Below are positions 8,776-17,371 of a stretch of DNA of 64,000 bases, piece after piece. The stretch covers positions 558,001 to 622,000 of the forward strand of contig JACRNY010000001.1 in NCBI GenBank assembly GCA_016214695.1, in the 5' to 3' direction. A model generated the notes under the pieces. That model did no database searches. It saw only the letters and a list, made by a program, of their open reading frames with translations, and had not been told where the DNA came from. The position numbers and the translations under genes are program-made. The number at the start of each line of letters is the position of its first letter. The first letter of the stretch is position 1. The DNA comes from Nitrosomonadales bacterium. GTDB lineage: Bacteria; Pseudomonadota; Gammaproteobacteria; Burkholderiales; Gallionellaceae.

Positions 8776-9123
8776 ATGGAACTGGATAACTTTCTGCACT
8801 TGTTGCACGACTCTCCCGAGAGCGTGAGCTTCGACGACACGATGGCCGTGATCGAATCGCTATACGAGTTCACCCCGACCTCGTTCAGGAACGGCGACCT
8901 GCATAACGAAGCCGGCAAGAACAACGGCTCATGCAAACTGTTCTCGTTCGCCCGCCTGCATGGGCTGTCGCAACAGGAGACCCTGAATTGCTTCGGCGCC
9001 TATTACCGCAACGACGTGCTCAAACACCCGCAGGGGACAGATCACCAGAACATCCGCAATTTCATGCGGAGCGGCTGGGAAGGAATCGTGTTCGAAGGCG
9101 AAGCGATCAAGGCAAAAGCCTGA
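8776..9123 (+). CDS. HopJ type III effector family protein
   Basis: A 115-aa cytoplasmic protein with the complete HopJ pattern: FDDTMAVIESLYEFTPT near residues 20-36, FRNGDLHNEAGKNNGSCK, and a C-terminal HPQGTDHQNIRNFM. Despite its name, the family is widespread in free-living proteobacteria that lack type III secretion, and its function is unknown. It directly follows the BI-1 terminator and converges on the rhodanese gene with no spacer. Confidence 0.85.
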   Translation: MELDNFLHLLHDSPESVSFDDTMAVIESLYEFTPTSFRNGDLHNEAGKNNGSCKLFSFARLHGLSQQETLNCFGAYYRNDVLKHPQGTDHQNIRNFMRSGWEGIVFEGEAIKAKA

Positions 9124-9588
9124 TCACTTCGGTTTTCGCTGATGCGGACGGAGGCGCGGCGCCAGCAGCACATCGCCGTCGTCCGCATCCAGATGCTCCC
9201 CGGACGCGTTAGTCATCGGCTGTTCGTAATCACTCCAGCCGCGCACGCCGGTCTTGAGCGAGACCACGTTGGCGAAACCCATCTTCAACAGCATGTCCGC
9301 CGCCAGTACCGATCGCTTGCCTGAGCGGCAAATGACCACGATCTCCTGATCGCGCCCGCCTGCCAGCTCCGGCACCGTCTCGTCGTAGTCCCACTCGCAG
9401 GATTGTTCCAGCACACCGCGCGGCACATTGATCGAGCCGGGGATGTGCAGCAGCTCGAACTCCGCCGGCTCGCGCACATCCAGCAGCAGCGGCTTACCCC
9501 CCGCCGCCAGAGCCCGGCTCAAGTCCCAGGGCATGATCTCCCTCACGCGGGTGAGTGCCTCATCGATCAGATCATCGAAACGTGCCAT
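9124..9588 (-). CDS. Rhodanese-domain protein
   Basis: A 154-aa single rhodanese domain protein. The active loop VICRSGKRS (cysteine near residue 91) is intact, and DVREPAEFELLHIPGSINVP forms the N-terminal substrate-side motif. Sulfurtransferase activity is expected from the active-site cysteine, but the acceptor is unknown. The ATG at 9586-9588 is chosen because the domain begins just behind it; longer in-frame extensions run into rlmD. It lies 14 bases after rlmD and is the last gene of the exonuclease-rlmD-rhodanese transcript. Confidence 0.85.
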   Translation of the reverse strand: MARFDDLIDEALTRVREIMPWDLSRALAAGGKPLLLDVREPAEFELLHIPGSINVPRGVLEQSCEWDYDETVPELAGGRDQEIVVICRSGKRSVLAADMLLKMGFANVVSLKTGVRGWSDYEQPMTNASGEHLDADDGDVLLAPRLRPHQRKPK

Positions 9589-9602
9589 ACGTATCCTCTT
9601 CC

Positions 9603-10907
9603 TTAATTCTCTCGTTCGAACAACGCGATCGACTCGACATGCGAGGTCTGCGGGAACATGTTCATCACTCCGGCCGCCTTGAGCGTGTAGCCCTTCACAT
9701 GCACCAGCACCTCGGCATCGCGCGCCAGCGTGGAAGGACTGCACGAGACATAGACGATGCGGCGCGGCGCGGTTGCATCGCCGATGGACTTCATCAGCTC
9801 GATCGCACCGTCGCGCGGCGGGTCGACCAGCCATTTGTCGAAACGGCCCGACTTGGCCAGGGCGGCCTCATCCATCTCGAACAGATTCATCATCTGGAAT
9901 GTCGTGTTGGCGGAGAGGCCGTTGTATTCGGCATTCTGCCTGGCGCGTCGCACCAGCGCCTCGCTGCCCTCCACTCCCAGCACCTGCGCACCGCTGCGCG
10001 CGATCGGCAGGGTGAAATTGCCCAGCCCGCAGAAGAAATCGGCGATGCGCTCGTGCGGCTGCGGATCCAGCAGGCGCATGGCGCGGCTCACCATCAGACG
10101 GTTCATGTCGCTGTTCACCTGGGTGAATTCGGTCGGCGCGAACGGCATGGTGATGCCGAATTCCGGCAGGCTGTAGCTCAGTGGCGGTGCATCCAGCGGA
10201 TAGAACGGCTTGACGGTCTCCGGCCCCTTGGTCTGCGTCCAGAACTGCACCTGATGCTCGTCGGCGAATGCCCTGATCAACGCCTCGTCCGAGGGCGTCA
10301 GAGCGGCGAGGATGCGCAGCACCAGCACGTCCACATGCTCGCCGACCGCCACTTCGATCTGCGGGATGATGTCGCGCACGGTGAATTTTTCATTCAGCTC
10401 GCCCAGCAGCGGCAGCAGCGCGGCGATCTTGGGCGTGAGTATCTCGCAGTGCTGCATGTCGGCCACATACTTGCCGTTCTGCTCGCGGAAACCGACCAGC
10501 GTCTTTTCCTTCTTCAGCACATGGCGTACCGAAAGGCGCGCACGCTGGCGATACGCCCATGGCATACCGTAGATCGGCGGCAACACGACTTCGGGCTTTA
10601 CTTTGCCGATGCGCTGCAGATTGTCTTCCAGCACGCGCTGCTTGACCGCGACCTGCGCGCGCGAATCGAGGTGCTGCATGGAACAGCCGCCGCATACGCC
10701 GAAGACCGGGCATTTCGGCTGCACGCGCATGAACGACTGCTGCAGTATCTGCTCGACCTTGGCCTGCTCGTAATTGTTCTTCTTGCGGTAGGAGGAATAC
10801 GTCACGAGTTCGCCGGTGAGCGCGCCCTCGATGAAGATGACCTTGCCGTCGGCATGCGCGATGCCGCGACCTTCGTGGTCGAGTGATTCGATGAGGACTG
10901 GGTTCAT
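9603..10907 (-). CDS. rlmD: 23S rRNA (uracil-1939-C5)-methyltransferase RlmD
   Basis: A 434-aa SAM-dependent RNA m5U methyltransferase. The N-terminal TRAM domain (residues 1-58) is followed by the 4Fe-4S ligands C66, C72, C75 and C154. The C-terminal Rossmann domain carries [12 protein letters not shown] and the catalytic cysteine in [13 protein letters not shown]. Presence of the iron-sulfur cysteines separates RlmD from TrmA. The ATG overlaps the stop of the exonuclease gene (ATGA), which fixes the start and implies coupling. Confidence 0.94.
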   Translation of the reverse strand: MNPVLIESLDHEGRGIAHADGKVIFIEGALTGELVTYSSYRKKNNYEQAKVEQILQQSFMRVQPKCPVFGVCGGCSMQHLDSRAQVAVKQRVLEDNLQRIGKVKPEVVLPPIYGMPWAYRQRARLSVRHVLKKEKTLVGFREQNGKYVADMQHCEILTPKIAALLPLLGELNEKFTVRDIIPQIEVAVGEHVDVLVLRILAALTPSDEALIRAFADEHQVQFWTQTKGPETVKPFYPLDAPPLSYSLPEFGITMPFAPTEFTQVNSDMNRLMVSRAMRLLDPQPHERIADFFCGLGNFTLPIARSGAQVLGVEGSEALVRRARQNAEYNGLSANTTFQMMNLFEMDEAALAKSGRFDKWLVDPPRDGAIELMKSIGDATAPRRIVYVSCSPSTLARDAEVLVHVKGYTLKAAGVMNMFPQTSHVESIALFEREN

Positions 10908-11692
10908 GCGGATTTCGTCTCGGGCCACTGGGCAAGGAATTCCTGCCAGTGTTTCTCGTCGGATTTTTTCAAAGTGCTGCGGACCAATTCAAGCTCCTGC
11001 TCGTAGCGCGCCTTGCTGAACTGCCCGCGCATCAGCTGGAAGCGCGCAAACACCAGATACGTGTTCACCACATCGGTCTCGCAGTAGTTGCGGATCTCGG
11101 CCAACTGGCCCTGCTGCCAGGCGTCCCACACCTTGCTGCCGTCCATGCCCAGCTTGCCGGGGAAACCGATCAGCTTGGCCAGTTCATCCAGCGGCGCATT
11201 GGCGCGGCCGGTGTACATCGCCAGCAGGTCCATCAGATCGAGATGGCGCGAGTGGTAACGGCTGATGTAGTTGTTCCACTTGAAGTCCTTGTCGTCCTCG
11301 CCCTGGTCCCAGTAACGCGGGCACTGGATGCCGTGGATGAGGCCGCGGTAATGCAGCACCGGCAGATCGAAACCTCCGCCGTTCCAGGAAATGATCTGCG
11401 GTGTGTATTTCTCGATGCCGTCGAAGAAGCGCTTGATGATGCTGCCTTCATCTTCATCGATCTCACCCAGCGTCCATACCTTGAAGTTGTCGCCCTCGCG
11501 CAGCACGCAGGAGATGGCGGCGACACGTTGCAGATGATGCGGCAGGAAATCGCTGCCGGTCTTCTGGCGGCGCATCTGGAAAGCCATCTCCGCCACGTCG
11601 CGGTCGCTCACCGCGCTGTCGAGCTCATGCAGCGCGCGCAGCCCGGCGATGTCGGGGATGGTTTCGATGTCGAATACGAGGGTCGGGTTCAT
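10904..11692 (-). CDS. PolB-related 3'-5' exonuclease
   Basis: A 262-aa protein with the DEDD exonuclease motifs: ExoI FDIETIP (D8, E10), Exo[15 protein letters not shown] and Exo[16 protein letters not shown]. This is a stand-alone proofreading-type nuclease domain related to family B DNA polymerases, with no polymerase domain attached. It probably degrades single-stranded DNA in repair. The start at the ATG in 11690-11692 places the ExoI motif at residue 7. First gene of the exonuclease-rlmD-rhodanese unit, downstream of lexA but separated by a repeat. Confidence 0.85.
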   Translation of the reverse strand: MNPTLVFDIETIPDIAGLRALHELDSAVSDRDVAEMAFQMRRQKTGSDFLPHHLQRVAAISCVLREGDNFKVWTLGEIDEDEGSIIKRFFDGIEKYTPQIISWNGGGFDLPVLHYRGLIHGIQCPRYWDQGEDDKDFKWNNYISRYHSRHLDLMDLLAMYTGRANAPLDELAKLIGFPGKLGMDGSKVWDAWQQGQLAEIRNYCETDVVNTYLVFARFQLMRGQFSKARYEQELELVRSTLKKSDEKHWQEFLAQWPETKSA

Positions 11693-11782
11693 AGTGGTTG
11701 GTCGATTGCGTTCAAGGCGCGATTTTAGCAACCCTTGCCGCTATCCGCCCATGAATTACCCGAAAACAGAAATACGTTTATT

Positions 11783-11876
11783 CCGTTCGTGGTGAGCTTG
11801 TCGAACCATGATCGGAATAAACACCCTTCGACAAAGCCTTTAGTCCTGAGCAAAGTCGAAGGGTCAGGGCGAACGG
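11783..11876. repeat. Extragenic palindromic repeat, same family as the insertion in cusA
   Basis: Begins CCGTTCG and ends CGAACGG, with inner arms GAGCTTGTCGAAC and GTCGAAGGGTCAGGGCG that can fold back. The same core words (CCTTCGACA, CTGAGC, CGAACGG) form the 115-bp inverted-repeat block inside cusA at 44362-44476. It fills the space between lexA and the exonuclease gene. Confidence 0.7.
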
Positions 11877-11896
11877 CCTGTTGGTTCCGGATTTCT

Positions 11897-12493
11897 TTAG
11901 CGGTATTTGCGGATCAACCCCACCAGCACGCCGAATATCTCCAGCGTGCCCTGCGGCCGTATCACCGGATAGGCCTGATTGGCCGGACGCAGGATGTACT
12001 GGCCGCGCTCCTTGTCCAGCGTCTTTAGCGTGAACTCGTTGTCCACGATGGCCACCACGATGTCGCCGATATTGGCGATGTTGCGCTTCTCCACCACAGC
12101 GACATCGCCGTCGTGGATGCCCGCATCGATCATGGAATCGCCCTTCACCGGGATCAGCGTGGTGGTGGAAGGCTTGTCGATCAGCATCTCGTCGATGACG
12201 TAGTAATCGCCCTGCGTGGCCGTCACCGCGACCGGCATGCCGGCCTGCACCGAAGACTCGGCCAGCGGCCGCGCAAAGAAATCGCGCGTGGGGATCAGCA
12301 TCCCGTCCGGCGTTTTCTCGATGAAACCCGCTTTCACCAGGCGGTCCAGGATCGCCTTGACCCAGGACTTGGAGGCGATGCCGAACACATCGCACAAGGC
12401 GGCATAGGAAGGGATGCTCTTCCAGTCGGCGTAGTAGTCCTGCAGCTTGGCCAGATACTCGGCATCTCTGGCGCTTGGATCGGAATCAGTCAT
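11897..12493 (-). CDS. lexA: LexA-type SOS repressor (S24 protease)
   Basis: A 198-aa LexA homologue: N-terminal winged helix (residues 1-70), Ala84-Gly85 cleavage site in SSVQAGMPV, catalytic Ser120 in GDSM and Lys157 in FTLKTL. LexA represses DNA-repair genes and self-cleaves with RecA on damage. The DNA-binding half does not look like E. coli LexA and fits the two AGAAC-N4-GTTCT operators directly upstream. It is a divergent betaproteobacterial type rather than the canonical CTG-N10-CAG binder; this is inferred from the operator sequence. Alternatively it could be a second, accessory LexA. Confidence 0.85.
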   Translation of the reverse strand: MTDSDPSARDAEYLAKLQDYYADWKSIPSYAALCDVFGIASKSWVKAILDRLVKAGFIEKTPDGMLIPTRDFFARPLAESSVQAGMPVAVTATQGDYYVIDEMLIDKPSTTTLIPVKGDSMIDAGIHDGDVAVVEKRNIANIGDIVVAIVDNEFTLKTLDKERGQYILRPANQAYPVIRPQGTLEIFGVLVGLIRKYR

Positions 12494-12508
12494 GGTGTCA
12501 CCTCGAAC

Positions 12509-12546
12509 AGAACGAACGTTCTTGCATCCTAAAGAACGGGCGTTCT
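12509..12546. promoter_or_regulatory. Two tandem LexA operators upstream of lexA
   Basis: AGAACGAACGTTCT at 12509-12522 and AGAACGGGCGTTCT at 12533-12546, spaced 24 bases start to start. Both fit AGAAC-N4-GTTCT. They lie 16 to 53 bases before the lexA start, as expected for autoregulation. Confidence 0.8.
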
Positions 12547-12657
12547 GCTGTCAACCATTATTCCCCCGCGGAACCTTAGCTTGACGCGCCGACACGGAAA
12601 GCAAAGAATCCCGCGCAGCAGAAACATGTCGATGTCGATCAACTACAGGGAGCGACC

Positions 12658-13629
12658 ATGAACACACGTCTCGCAGCCATTCTGGCTATGCTGGCCGGCC
12701 TAGCAAGTGCAGCAGCCATCGCCGCACCCGGCGAATACTGGGAAGTGACCACCAGGATGGAGATGCCCGGCATGCCCTTCGCGATGCCGCCCACCACGCA
12801 AAAGGTGTGCATCCCCAAAGGCGGCGAAAACGATCCCGAAAAGACCTCCGGCGACAAGAGCTGCAAGATGAGCGACGTCAAGACGGTGGGCAACAAGACC
12901 ACCTGGAAGATGCGTTGCGACCGCGACGGCGAGGTGATGACCGGCAGCGGCGAACAGACCACCAGTGCCGGCGGCTACAAAGGCAAGATGAAATTCTCCG
13001 GCAAATCGGACGGCCGGGACATGAACATGAGCTCCGAATTCAGCGGCAAGCGCCTCGGCGGCAGCTGCGATTCGGAAGAGCAGGTCAAAAAGATCAAATC
13101 TCAGGTGTGCGATACCTCCGCTTACAAGAACACCGCCGAATGGATAAGTGCATCCAGTCTCATCCTGCAGCCGGGCGCCGCCTGTGCCGAACAGCGCAAG
13201 CAGTTCTGCGATGCGGTAAAGAAGGACGCCCCCAGGGACGCGCAGACCTACAGTTCGCTGAACCAGCATGAGCAACACATGCTCGGCGGCGTCTCCATCG
13301 TCAGGGAGTGCAAACTGGACATGGCTGCCACCACCCGCTCCATCTGCAAGACGCTCGATGAAAAGAACTACCGCCAGCTCTCCGCACATTGCCCGGCCGA
13401 AGCCAAGACCTTCCGCGAGAATCAGCGCCGCCGCGATTGCGAAGGACGCAGCTACACCGCCGAGACGCGCGCTGCCGATTTCAAGAAGTGCATGAGCGGG
13501 CGCGACGATGACAGCTCCGATGACAACGACGAGCCGGATGAGATGCCCGCACCGCGCAAACCCGGCAAGTCCCCTTCCTCCGAAGCACTGGAAGGGGCCA
13601 AGAAACTGAAGGGCATGTTCGGTCTTTAA
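12658..13629 (+). CDS. Secreted DUF3617-type protein
   Basis: A 323-aa protein with a signal peptide (MNTRLAAILAMLAGLASAAA) followed by the DUF3617 start pattern PGEYWEVTTRMEMPGMP and its cysteine-containing KVCIPKGG. The middle holds several more cysteine pairs, suggesting a disulfide-rich periplasmic fold. The C-terminus is acidic and low complexity (DDDSSDDNDEPDEMPAP). GGGAGCGACC precedes the ATG. Function unknown. The next gene starts directly after its stop. Confidence 0.75.
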   Translation: MNTRLAAILAMLAGLASAAAIAAPGEYWEVTTRMEMPGMPFAMPPTTQKVCIPKGGENDPEKTSGDKSCKMSDVKTVGNKTTWKMRCDRDGEVMTGSGEQTTSAGGYKGKMKFSGKSDGRDMNMSSEFSGKRLGGSCDSEEQVKKIKSQVCDTSAYKNTAEWISASSLILQPGAACAEQRKQFCDAVKKDAPRDAQTYSSLNQHEQHMLGGVSIVRECKLDMAATTRSICKTLDEKNYRQLSAHCPAEAKTFRENQRRRDCEGRSYTAETRAADFKKCMSGRDDDSSDDNDEPDEMPAPRKPGKSPSSEALEGAKKLKGMFGL

Positions 13630-14430
13630 GTGCGCAAGCTCTTCTTCATCGGGCTGTGGCTGCTGGCGCCTTCCGCGCTGGCGGCATCACAGCCCGATCC
13701 CTTTCCGCAGGTCGCGGCCGCCTATCTGGTCGAGATCGACGGTGCCGTTGTCTGGTCGAAACAGGCCGACAGGCCTTTGCCTCCCGCCAGTCTTACCAAG
13801 TTGATGACAACGCTGCTCGTGCTGGAACAGGACAAACTGCAGGAGACCGTCGCGGTAAGCCGGGCCGCGACCCGCGAGACCGGCTCGCGCCTCGGACTCA
13901 AGCCGGGTGAACGACTGCGTGTCGGAGACCTGCTGAGCGCCACCCTGCTGCAATCGGCGAACGATGCCTGCCATGCGCTGGCCGCGCATCTGGCCGGCAA
14001 CGAAGCGGCTTTCGTGGCGCTGATGAACCGGCGTGCGCAGGAACTCGGCCTGCACGACACGCAGTTCCGCAACGCTTGCGGTCACGATGCGGCGGCACAC
14101 CTTTCCAGCGCACGCGACCTCGCCATTCTGGCGCACGAACTGCTCAAGCATGTGCCGATCCTTGCGCTCACTTCACAGCAAAACGCCGTCATCACCACCC
14201 TGGCAGGCAAGCCATACAACCTCACCAACAAGAACGCGCTGGTCGGCCGTTACAGCGGCGCGCTCGGCCTCAAGACCGGCTATACCGCCAAGGCGGGCAA
14301 ATGTCTGGTGGCGTATGCCAGACGCGACGGCCACGAAGTGCTGCTGGTGATGCTGCACGGGCAGGACCGCTGGTGGGATGCGGTGGACATACTCGACCTG
14401 GCTTTCGATCATGCGCGCCTTGCACACTGA
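13630..14430 (+). CDS. D-alanyl-D-alanine carboxypeptidase (PBP5-like, short)
   Basis: A 266-aa secreted penicillin-binding protein that trims the terminal D-Ala of peptidoglycan pentapeptides. The signal peptide ends near ALAAS. The three active-site motifs are intact: S54-L-T-K57, S109-A-N111 and K215-T-G217. The C-terminal beta domain and amphipathic anchor of classical PBP5 are missing, so it is a short soluble form. A GTG start immediately after the DUF3617 stop is used, because the signal peptide begins there. Its end overlaps the next gene by 20 bases. Confidence 0.88.
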   Translation: MRKLFFIGLWLLAPSALAASQPDPFPQVAAAYLVEIDGAVVWSKQADRPLPPASLTKLMTTLLVLEQDKLQETVAVSRAATRETGSRLGLKPGERLRVGDLLSATLLQSANDACHALAAHLAGNEAAFVALMNRRAQELGLHDTQFRNACGHDAAAHLSSARDLAILAHELLKHVPILALTSQQNAVITTLAGKPYNLTNKNALVGRYSGALGLKTGYTAKAGKCLVAYARRDGHEVLLVMLHGQDRWWDAVDILDLAFDHARLAH

Positions 14431-15781
14431 GACACCGGCAACAGCACTGCTGTGGCTGACGCTGGCCGTGTTTATCGGCTATGCGAACGCGCTGGGCGGC
14501 GCGTTCCAGTTCGACGACTACAACGTGATCGTGAACGAAGCGCAGGTGCATTCCTGGGGGAACTGGCTGGCCGGTCTGGACAACGGCATCCGCCCCCTGC
14601 TCAAGCTCAGCTATACCCTGAACTGGACGCTGGGCGCCGGCGTGACTGGCTTCCACCTCACCAATCTGCTCATCCATCTGGCGAATGCCTGGCTGATCTA
14701 CCGGCTGGCGCAGATATTCACCCGCCAGCAGTGGCAACAATCCAAGCTGCAGCATGTGCCGCTGATCGTCGCCCTGCTCTTCGCACTGCATCCCATCCAC
14801 ACCGAGGCCGTGAGCTACATCAGCGGCCGCTCCGCCTCATTGATGGCGCTGTTCTATCTGGCCGGCCTGCTCAGCTACATCACCGGGCGCCTGCAAGGCG
14901 ACTGGCGGCTCATCTATCTCTTCACTCCATTGCTGTTCATGCTGGCGCTGGCCACCAAGGAAACCGCAGTGACCTTCCCGCTGGCGCTGCTGGCGTGGGA
15001 GCTTTGCTGCGGCGGGCGCTGGAGAACCTGGCTCAGCCAGATGTGGCCGAGCTGGGCTATGCTGGGCATCGCCGTGCTGTTCTTCCTGCTCAACGACAAC
15101 TACGCCGCACAGATGCAGCGCAGCGCCGAGTTCAACGACCTGCAGGGCAACCTCGCCACCCAGCTCGCCGGTTTCGCCTGGCTGATGCAACAGTGGCTGT
15201 TGCCGCTGTGGCTCAACATCGATCCCGACCTGCCGCTGCTGACGGATATCACGGCTGCCCTGCTGCCGCTGTGCCTCTTCATCGCCGCAACGGCGACGAT
15301 GTTGCTGTGCTGGCGCAGGCGCCCGTGGATCAGCTTCGCCCTGTTCTGGGCGATGCTGCAACTCATCCCGCTCTACCTGTTCCTGCCGCGCCTCGACATC
15401 GCCAATGAGCGCCAGATGTACCTGGCCGGCTGGCCGCTGTTCCTCGCACTCGTCATCGAACTGTCGTTACGAACGGCCCCCCGCGCATTCCGCATTACCG
15501 TCGCAGCCCTGCTGCTGATATTTGCCAGCCTCACCTTCCTGCGCAATCAGGTCTATGCCGACGAGATCCGGCTGTGGCAGGACACGGCGGCGAAATCGCC
15601 GCACAAGGCGCGCGTGCACAACAACCTAGGCCATGCCTATCTGCTGGCACAACGCCATGAGGAAGCGCGGAATGAATTCATCACGGCACTGCAGCTCGAT
15701 CCGGGACTCTTGCGGGCGCGCCACAATCTGTACCGTACGGACGACGAAATGGAAAAGGCCGGAGGGACGCTCCGGCCTTGA
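14411..15781 (+). CDS. Polytopic membrane protein with C-terminal TPR (TMTC-like)
   Basis: A 456-aa protein with about ten hydrophobic segments in residues 10-390. It has the periplasmic-loop signature FQFDDYNVIVNE, then LHPIHTEAVSYISGRS, which is typical of the DUF1736/TMTC group related to GT-C glycosyltransferases. A single TPR-like repeat follows at the end (NLGHAYLLAQRHEEARNEF). The acidic DD in the first loop is the usual GT-C catalytic site, so transfer of a lipid-linked sugar is plausible but unproven. The ATG lies inside the 3' end of the carboxypeptidase gene; a longer in-frame start at 14378 is possible. Confidence 0.78.
   Translation: MRALHTETPATALLWLTLAVFIGYANALGGAFQFDDYNVIVNEAQVHSWGNWLAGLDNGIRPLLKLSYTLNWTLGAGVTGFHLTNLLIHLANAWLIYRLAQIFTRQQWQQSKLQHVPLIVALLFALHPIHTEAVSYISGRSASLMALFYLAGLLSYITGRLQGDWRLIYLFTPLLFMLALATKETAVTFPLALLAWELCCGGRWRTWLSQMWPSWAMLGIAVLFFLLNDNYAAQMQRSAEFNDLQGNLATQLAGFAWLMQQWLLPLWLNIDPDLPLLTDITAALLPLCLFIAATATMLLCWRRRPWISFALFWAMLQLIPLYLFLPRLDIANERQMYLAGWPLFLALVIELSLRTAPRAFRITVAALLLIFASLTFLRNQVYADEIRLWQDTAAKSPHKARVHNNLGHAYLLAQRHEEARNEFITALQLDPGLLRARHNLYRTDDEMEKAGGTLRP
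15754..15779 (+). terminator. Stem-loop overlapping the end of the TPR gene
   Basis: AAGGCCGGAG pairs with CTCCGGCCTT around loop GGACG. The hairpin includes the last codons of the gene. No T run follows, so it may stabilise the mRNA end or terminate only weakly. Confidence 0.5.
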
Positions 15782-15840
15782 ATCTTGCAGTTGCTTGGTG
15801 AGAACCGTGGGTGTTGAAGTGCATGTAAATCTAACCCATG

Positions 15841-15990
15841 TTGTTCATCCAATTTTGCCCCCTTGAATCATGTCTAGCGGTGTTATTGCGCAGTTGCCAG
15901 CACCTGATGTACTCAACGTGGGTCAAATCTGGATGCGCATTACCGCCCCAAGTGGGTCAGTTTTGGGTGCGCTGCAACGCCCTATTATTC
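15841..15990. mobile_element. Possible remnant of an IS21-family terminus
   Basis: Two imperfect 21-bp direct repeats starting GTGGGTCA and ending TGCGC lie at 15918-15938 and 15952-15972, a 34-bp period. Iterated repeats of this kind are typical of IS21-family ends. No transposase reading frame is left. Apart from this I see nothing between the TPR gene and the small gene at 16004. Confidence 0.35.
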
Positions 15991-16003
15991 CCCAGTAAAT
16001 CAG

Positions 16004-16216
16004 CTAGTAGCTTTCATTCTTTTCAGAATTCAAATAAGCCACTAACTCATCCTCATTCGCAACAGCGACTGTATCCTCGATGAATTCCAGTGCCATAAAA
16101 CCACCCCTCAAACGAATAAATCGCTCTTCTCCTTTAGTTAATTTTCGGTGCAAGCGTCTTTCGCATTCAAAAATTATTCTCTCTTGCCACTTAGCTACAA
16201 GTCCTTCATTGTCCAT
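16004..16216 (-). CDS. Hypothetical 70-aa protein
   Basis: A short acidic/basic cytoplasmic protein with a central KLTKGEERFIRLRGG segment and no membrane helix. AGGACT lies before the ATG. I do not recognise the family. It sits downstream of a HigBA-type pair on the same strand and may be a passenger of that accessory strip. The call as a gene rests on start context and regular amino-acid composition. Confidence 0.5.
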   Translation of the reverse strand: MDNEGLVAKWQERIIFECERRLHRKLTKGEERFIRLRGGFMALEFIEDTVAVANEDELVAYLNSEKNESY

Positions 16217-16351
16217 ACTGAGTCCTATAACATGTGGAATATTTCAATCAGTGACATTGGAACCCCATTCTTCTCGCCACAGTTGATTCTATTTGGACTC
16301 CGTTCCAGTAGTTGTTGTTTGATAAACAGAACAAGCTGTCCCGCCGCCCCA

Positions 16352-16666
16352 CTAGTTTGTCGTAAACGCCACTTGAATATCGCGCGTTGTTGCGCCAGTG
16401 GCGATGAGGGCACGCACAATCAGATCCAGCGAAACCGAAGGGTCGCCGGCTTCAATTTTGGCAATGCGCGACTGGCTCGACTTCATGCGTTGCGCAAGGT
16501 CCATTTGCGAAAGCTTATGTTTGCTACGCGATTTTTTTACCGCACTGCTCAGTGAGAGCTTGAGTGCAACGAGCCGCGCTTCCTCTTCGCTTAATTGCAG
16601 AAAATCCTCTGTATTGGCCACTTTCCAACCGGCCGCTTGAAGACGCTCCAATTTATTTATTTTCAT
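16352..16666 (-). CDS. XRE-family antitoxin (HigA-type)
   Basis: A 104-aa antitoxin. The C-terminal half is a helix-turn-helix (KLSQMDLAQRMKSSQSRIAK, about residues 52-71) ahead of a VSLDLIVRALIATG helix. The N-terminal half would wrap the toxin. The ATG at 16664-16666 is chosen because AGGAGG lies 9 bases upstream; an ATG three codons earlier directly abuts that site. It lies 16 bases behind the toxin gene, so the order is toxin first, as in higBA systems. It should repress its own operon. Confidence 0.8.
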   Translation of the reverse strand: MKINKLERLQAAGWKVANTEDFLQLSEEEARLVALKLSLSSAVKKSRSKHKLSQMDLAQRMKSSQSRIAKIEAGDPSVSLDLIVRALIATGATTRDIQVAFTTN

Positions 16667-16682
16667 GATAATCATCCTCCTG

Positions 16683-17015
16683 CTAAATGGACTTGTAGTA
16701 CTTCAGCCTCGCCTTGCAAACGTCAATGACAGCTTGGGGTGTTTGGCTGGTGGTCTTGGCAAATACTTCCAGAATCACGATGGCTACCGTATCGACGTAG
16801 TACACAATGCGCCAAGTGCGATTCTGGTCTGGAATTCTTAATTCATGACAACCGCGAGCGATACTCGGCATAGGTCTTGAGTGAGGCAGCGATATTTTGA
16901 TGCCCTCTTGCAGTTGCCCCAATAACACCCCCGCCTCGATTCTTGCCGCAGCAGAAAATGGCGGAGTTTTGACTTCGCCATGTAGCCACGCCAAGGGTTT
17001 GCGCTGACTGCTCAT
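16683..17015 (-). CDS. RelE/HigB-type toxin (phage Gp49-like)
   Basis: A 110-aa toxin of the RelE/ParE superfamily, Gp49-like branch. Pattern: PLAWLHGEVKTPPFS, then a core HELRIPDQNRTWRIVYYVD, which matches the beta-sheet region carrying the basic and aromatic residues used for mRNA cleavage, then VFAKTTSQTP with the conserved lysine. Such toxins cut mRNA on the ribosome. The ATG at 17013-17015 is used; upstream in-frame extension is not supported by the family. First gene of the toxin-antitoxin operon, pointing away from the transposon end. Confidence 0.8.
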   Translation of the reverse strand: MSSQRKPLAWLHGEVKTPPFSAAARIEAGVLLGQLQEGIKISLPHSRPMPSIARGCHELRIPDQNRTWRIVYYVDTVAIVILEVFAKTTSQTPQAVIDVCKARLKYYKSI

Positions 17016-17087
17016 GGGATTGAGTATATGCCCAAACTGACATACTGACAAGCCTGTGCCCGGTTATGGTTTATCTCCAAGGAAATA

Positions 17088-17113
17088 AAAAGCCCGGCAC
17101 AGGGCCGGGCTTC
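17088..17113. terminator. GC-rich stem-loop next to the transposon left end
   Basis: AGCCCGGC and GCCGGGCT form a perfect 8-bp stem around loop ACAGG, preceded by AAAA. It ends 14 bases before the putative transposon tip TGTTTGGCG. It may be the terminator of a gene whose 3' side was separated by the insertion. Confidence 0.6.
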
Positions 17114-17127
17114 TGAACCACATCTGC

Positions 17128-17276
17128 TGTTTGGCGAGAATATATCCGTAACCGGCGACCTCAGTAATTTGCGCCTTTCAAGGCTGCAAAAATCCCTTTT
17201 TGGTGCCGAATATCCGTAACAGCGCCCCACAATCTACCTCTATTTGCATAGGAAACTGCAATATAAGCGTAACCGC
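17128..17276. repeat. Transposon left end with three putative TnsB-binding repeats
   Basis: Site 1 at 17131-17155 and site 2 at 17199-17224 share TTGG-G---GAATAT-CCGTAAC. Site 3 at 17258-17276 has the degenerate core AATATAAGCGTAACCGC. All three point the same way; GTAAC occurs at 17148, 17216 and 17269, so spacing is 68 and 53 bases. Tn7-family ends carry several directly repeated 20-odd-bp TnsB sites, the first a few bases from a TGT tip, which is what is seen. Confidence 0.6.
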
Positions 17277-17327
17277 CATTCCAAATAGCTCTGCCAAGTT
17301 TTTTTATTTAGTTCGTCCCTTGCATTA

Positions 17328-17361
17328 TTGCATATTTGCAATTATATTTGCAAATATGCAA
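17328..17361. promoter_or_regulatory. 14-bp inverted repeat, putative operator of xre-tniQ
   Basis: Perfect arms TTGCATATTTGCAA and TTGCAAATATGCAA separated by TTATAT, ending 10 bases before the xre start. A compact symmetrical AT-rich site directly in front of a helix-turn-helix gene is the usual sign of autorepression. Confidence 0.7.
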
Positions 17362-17371
17362 ATCCCAATTT

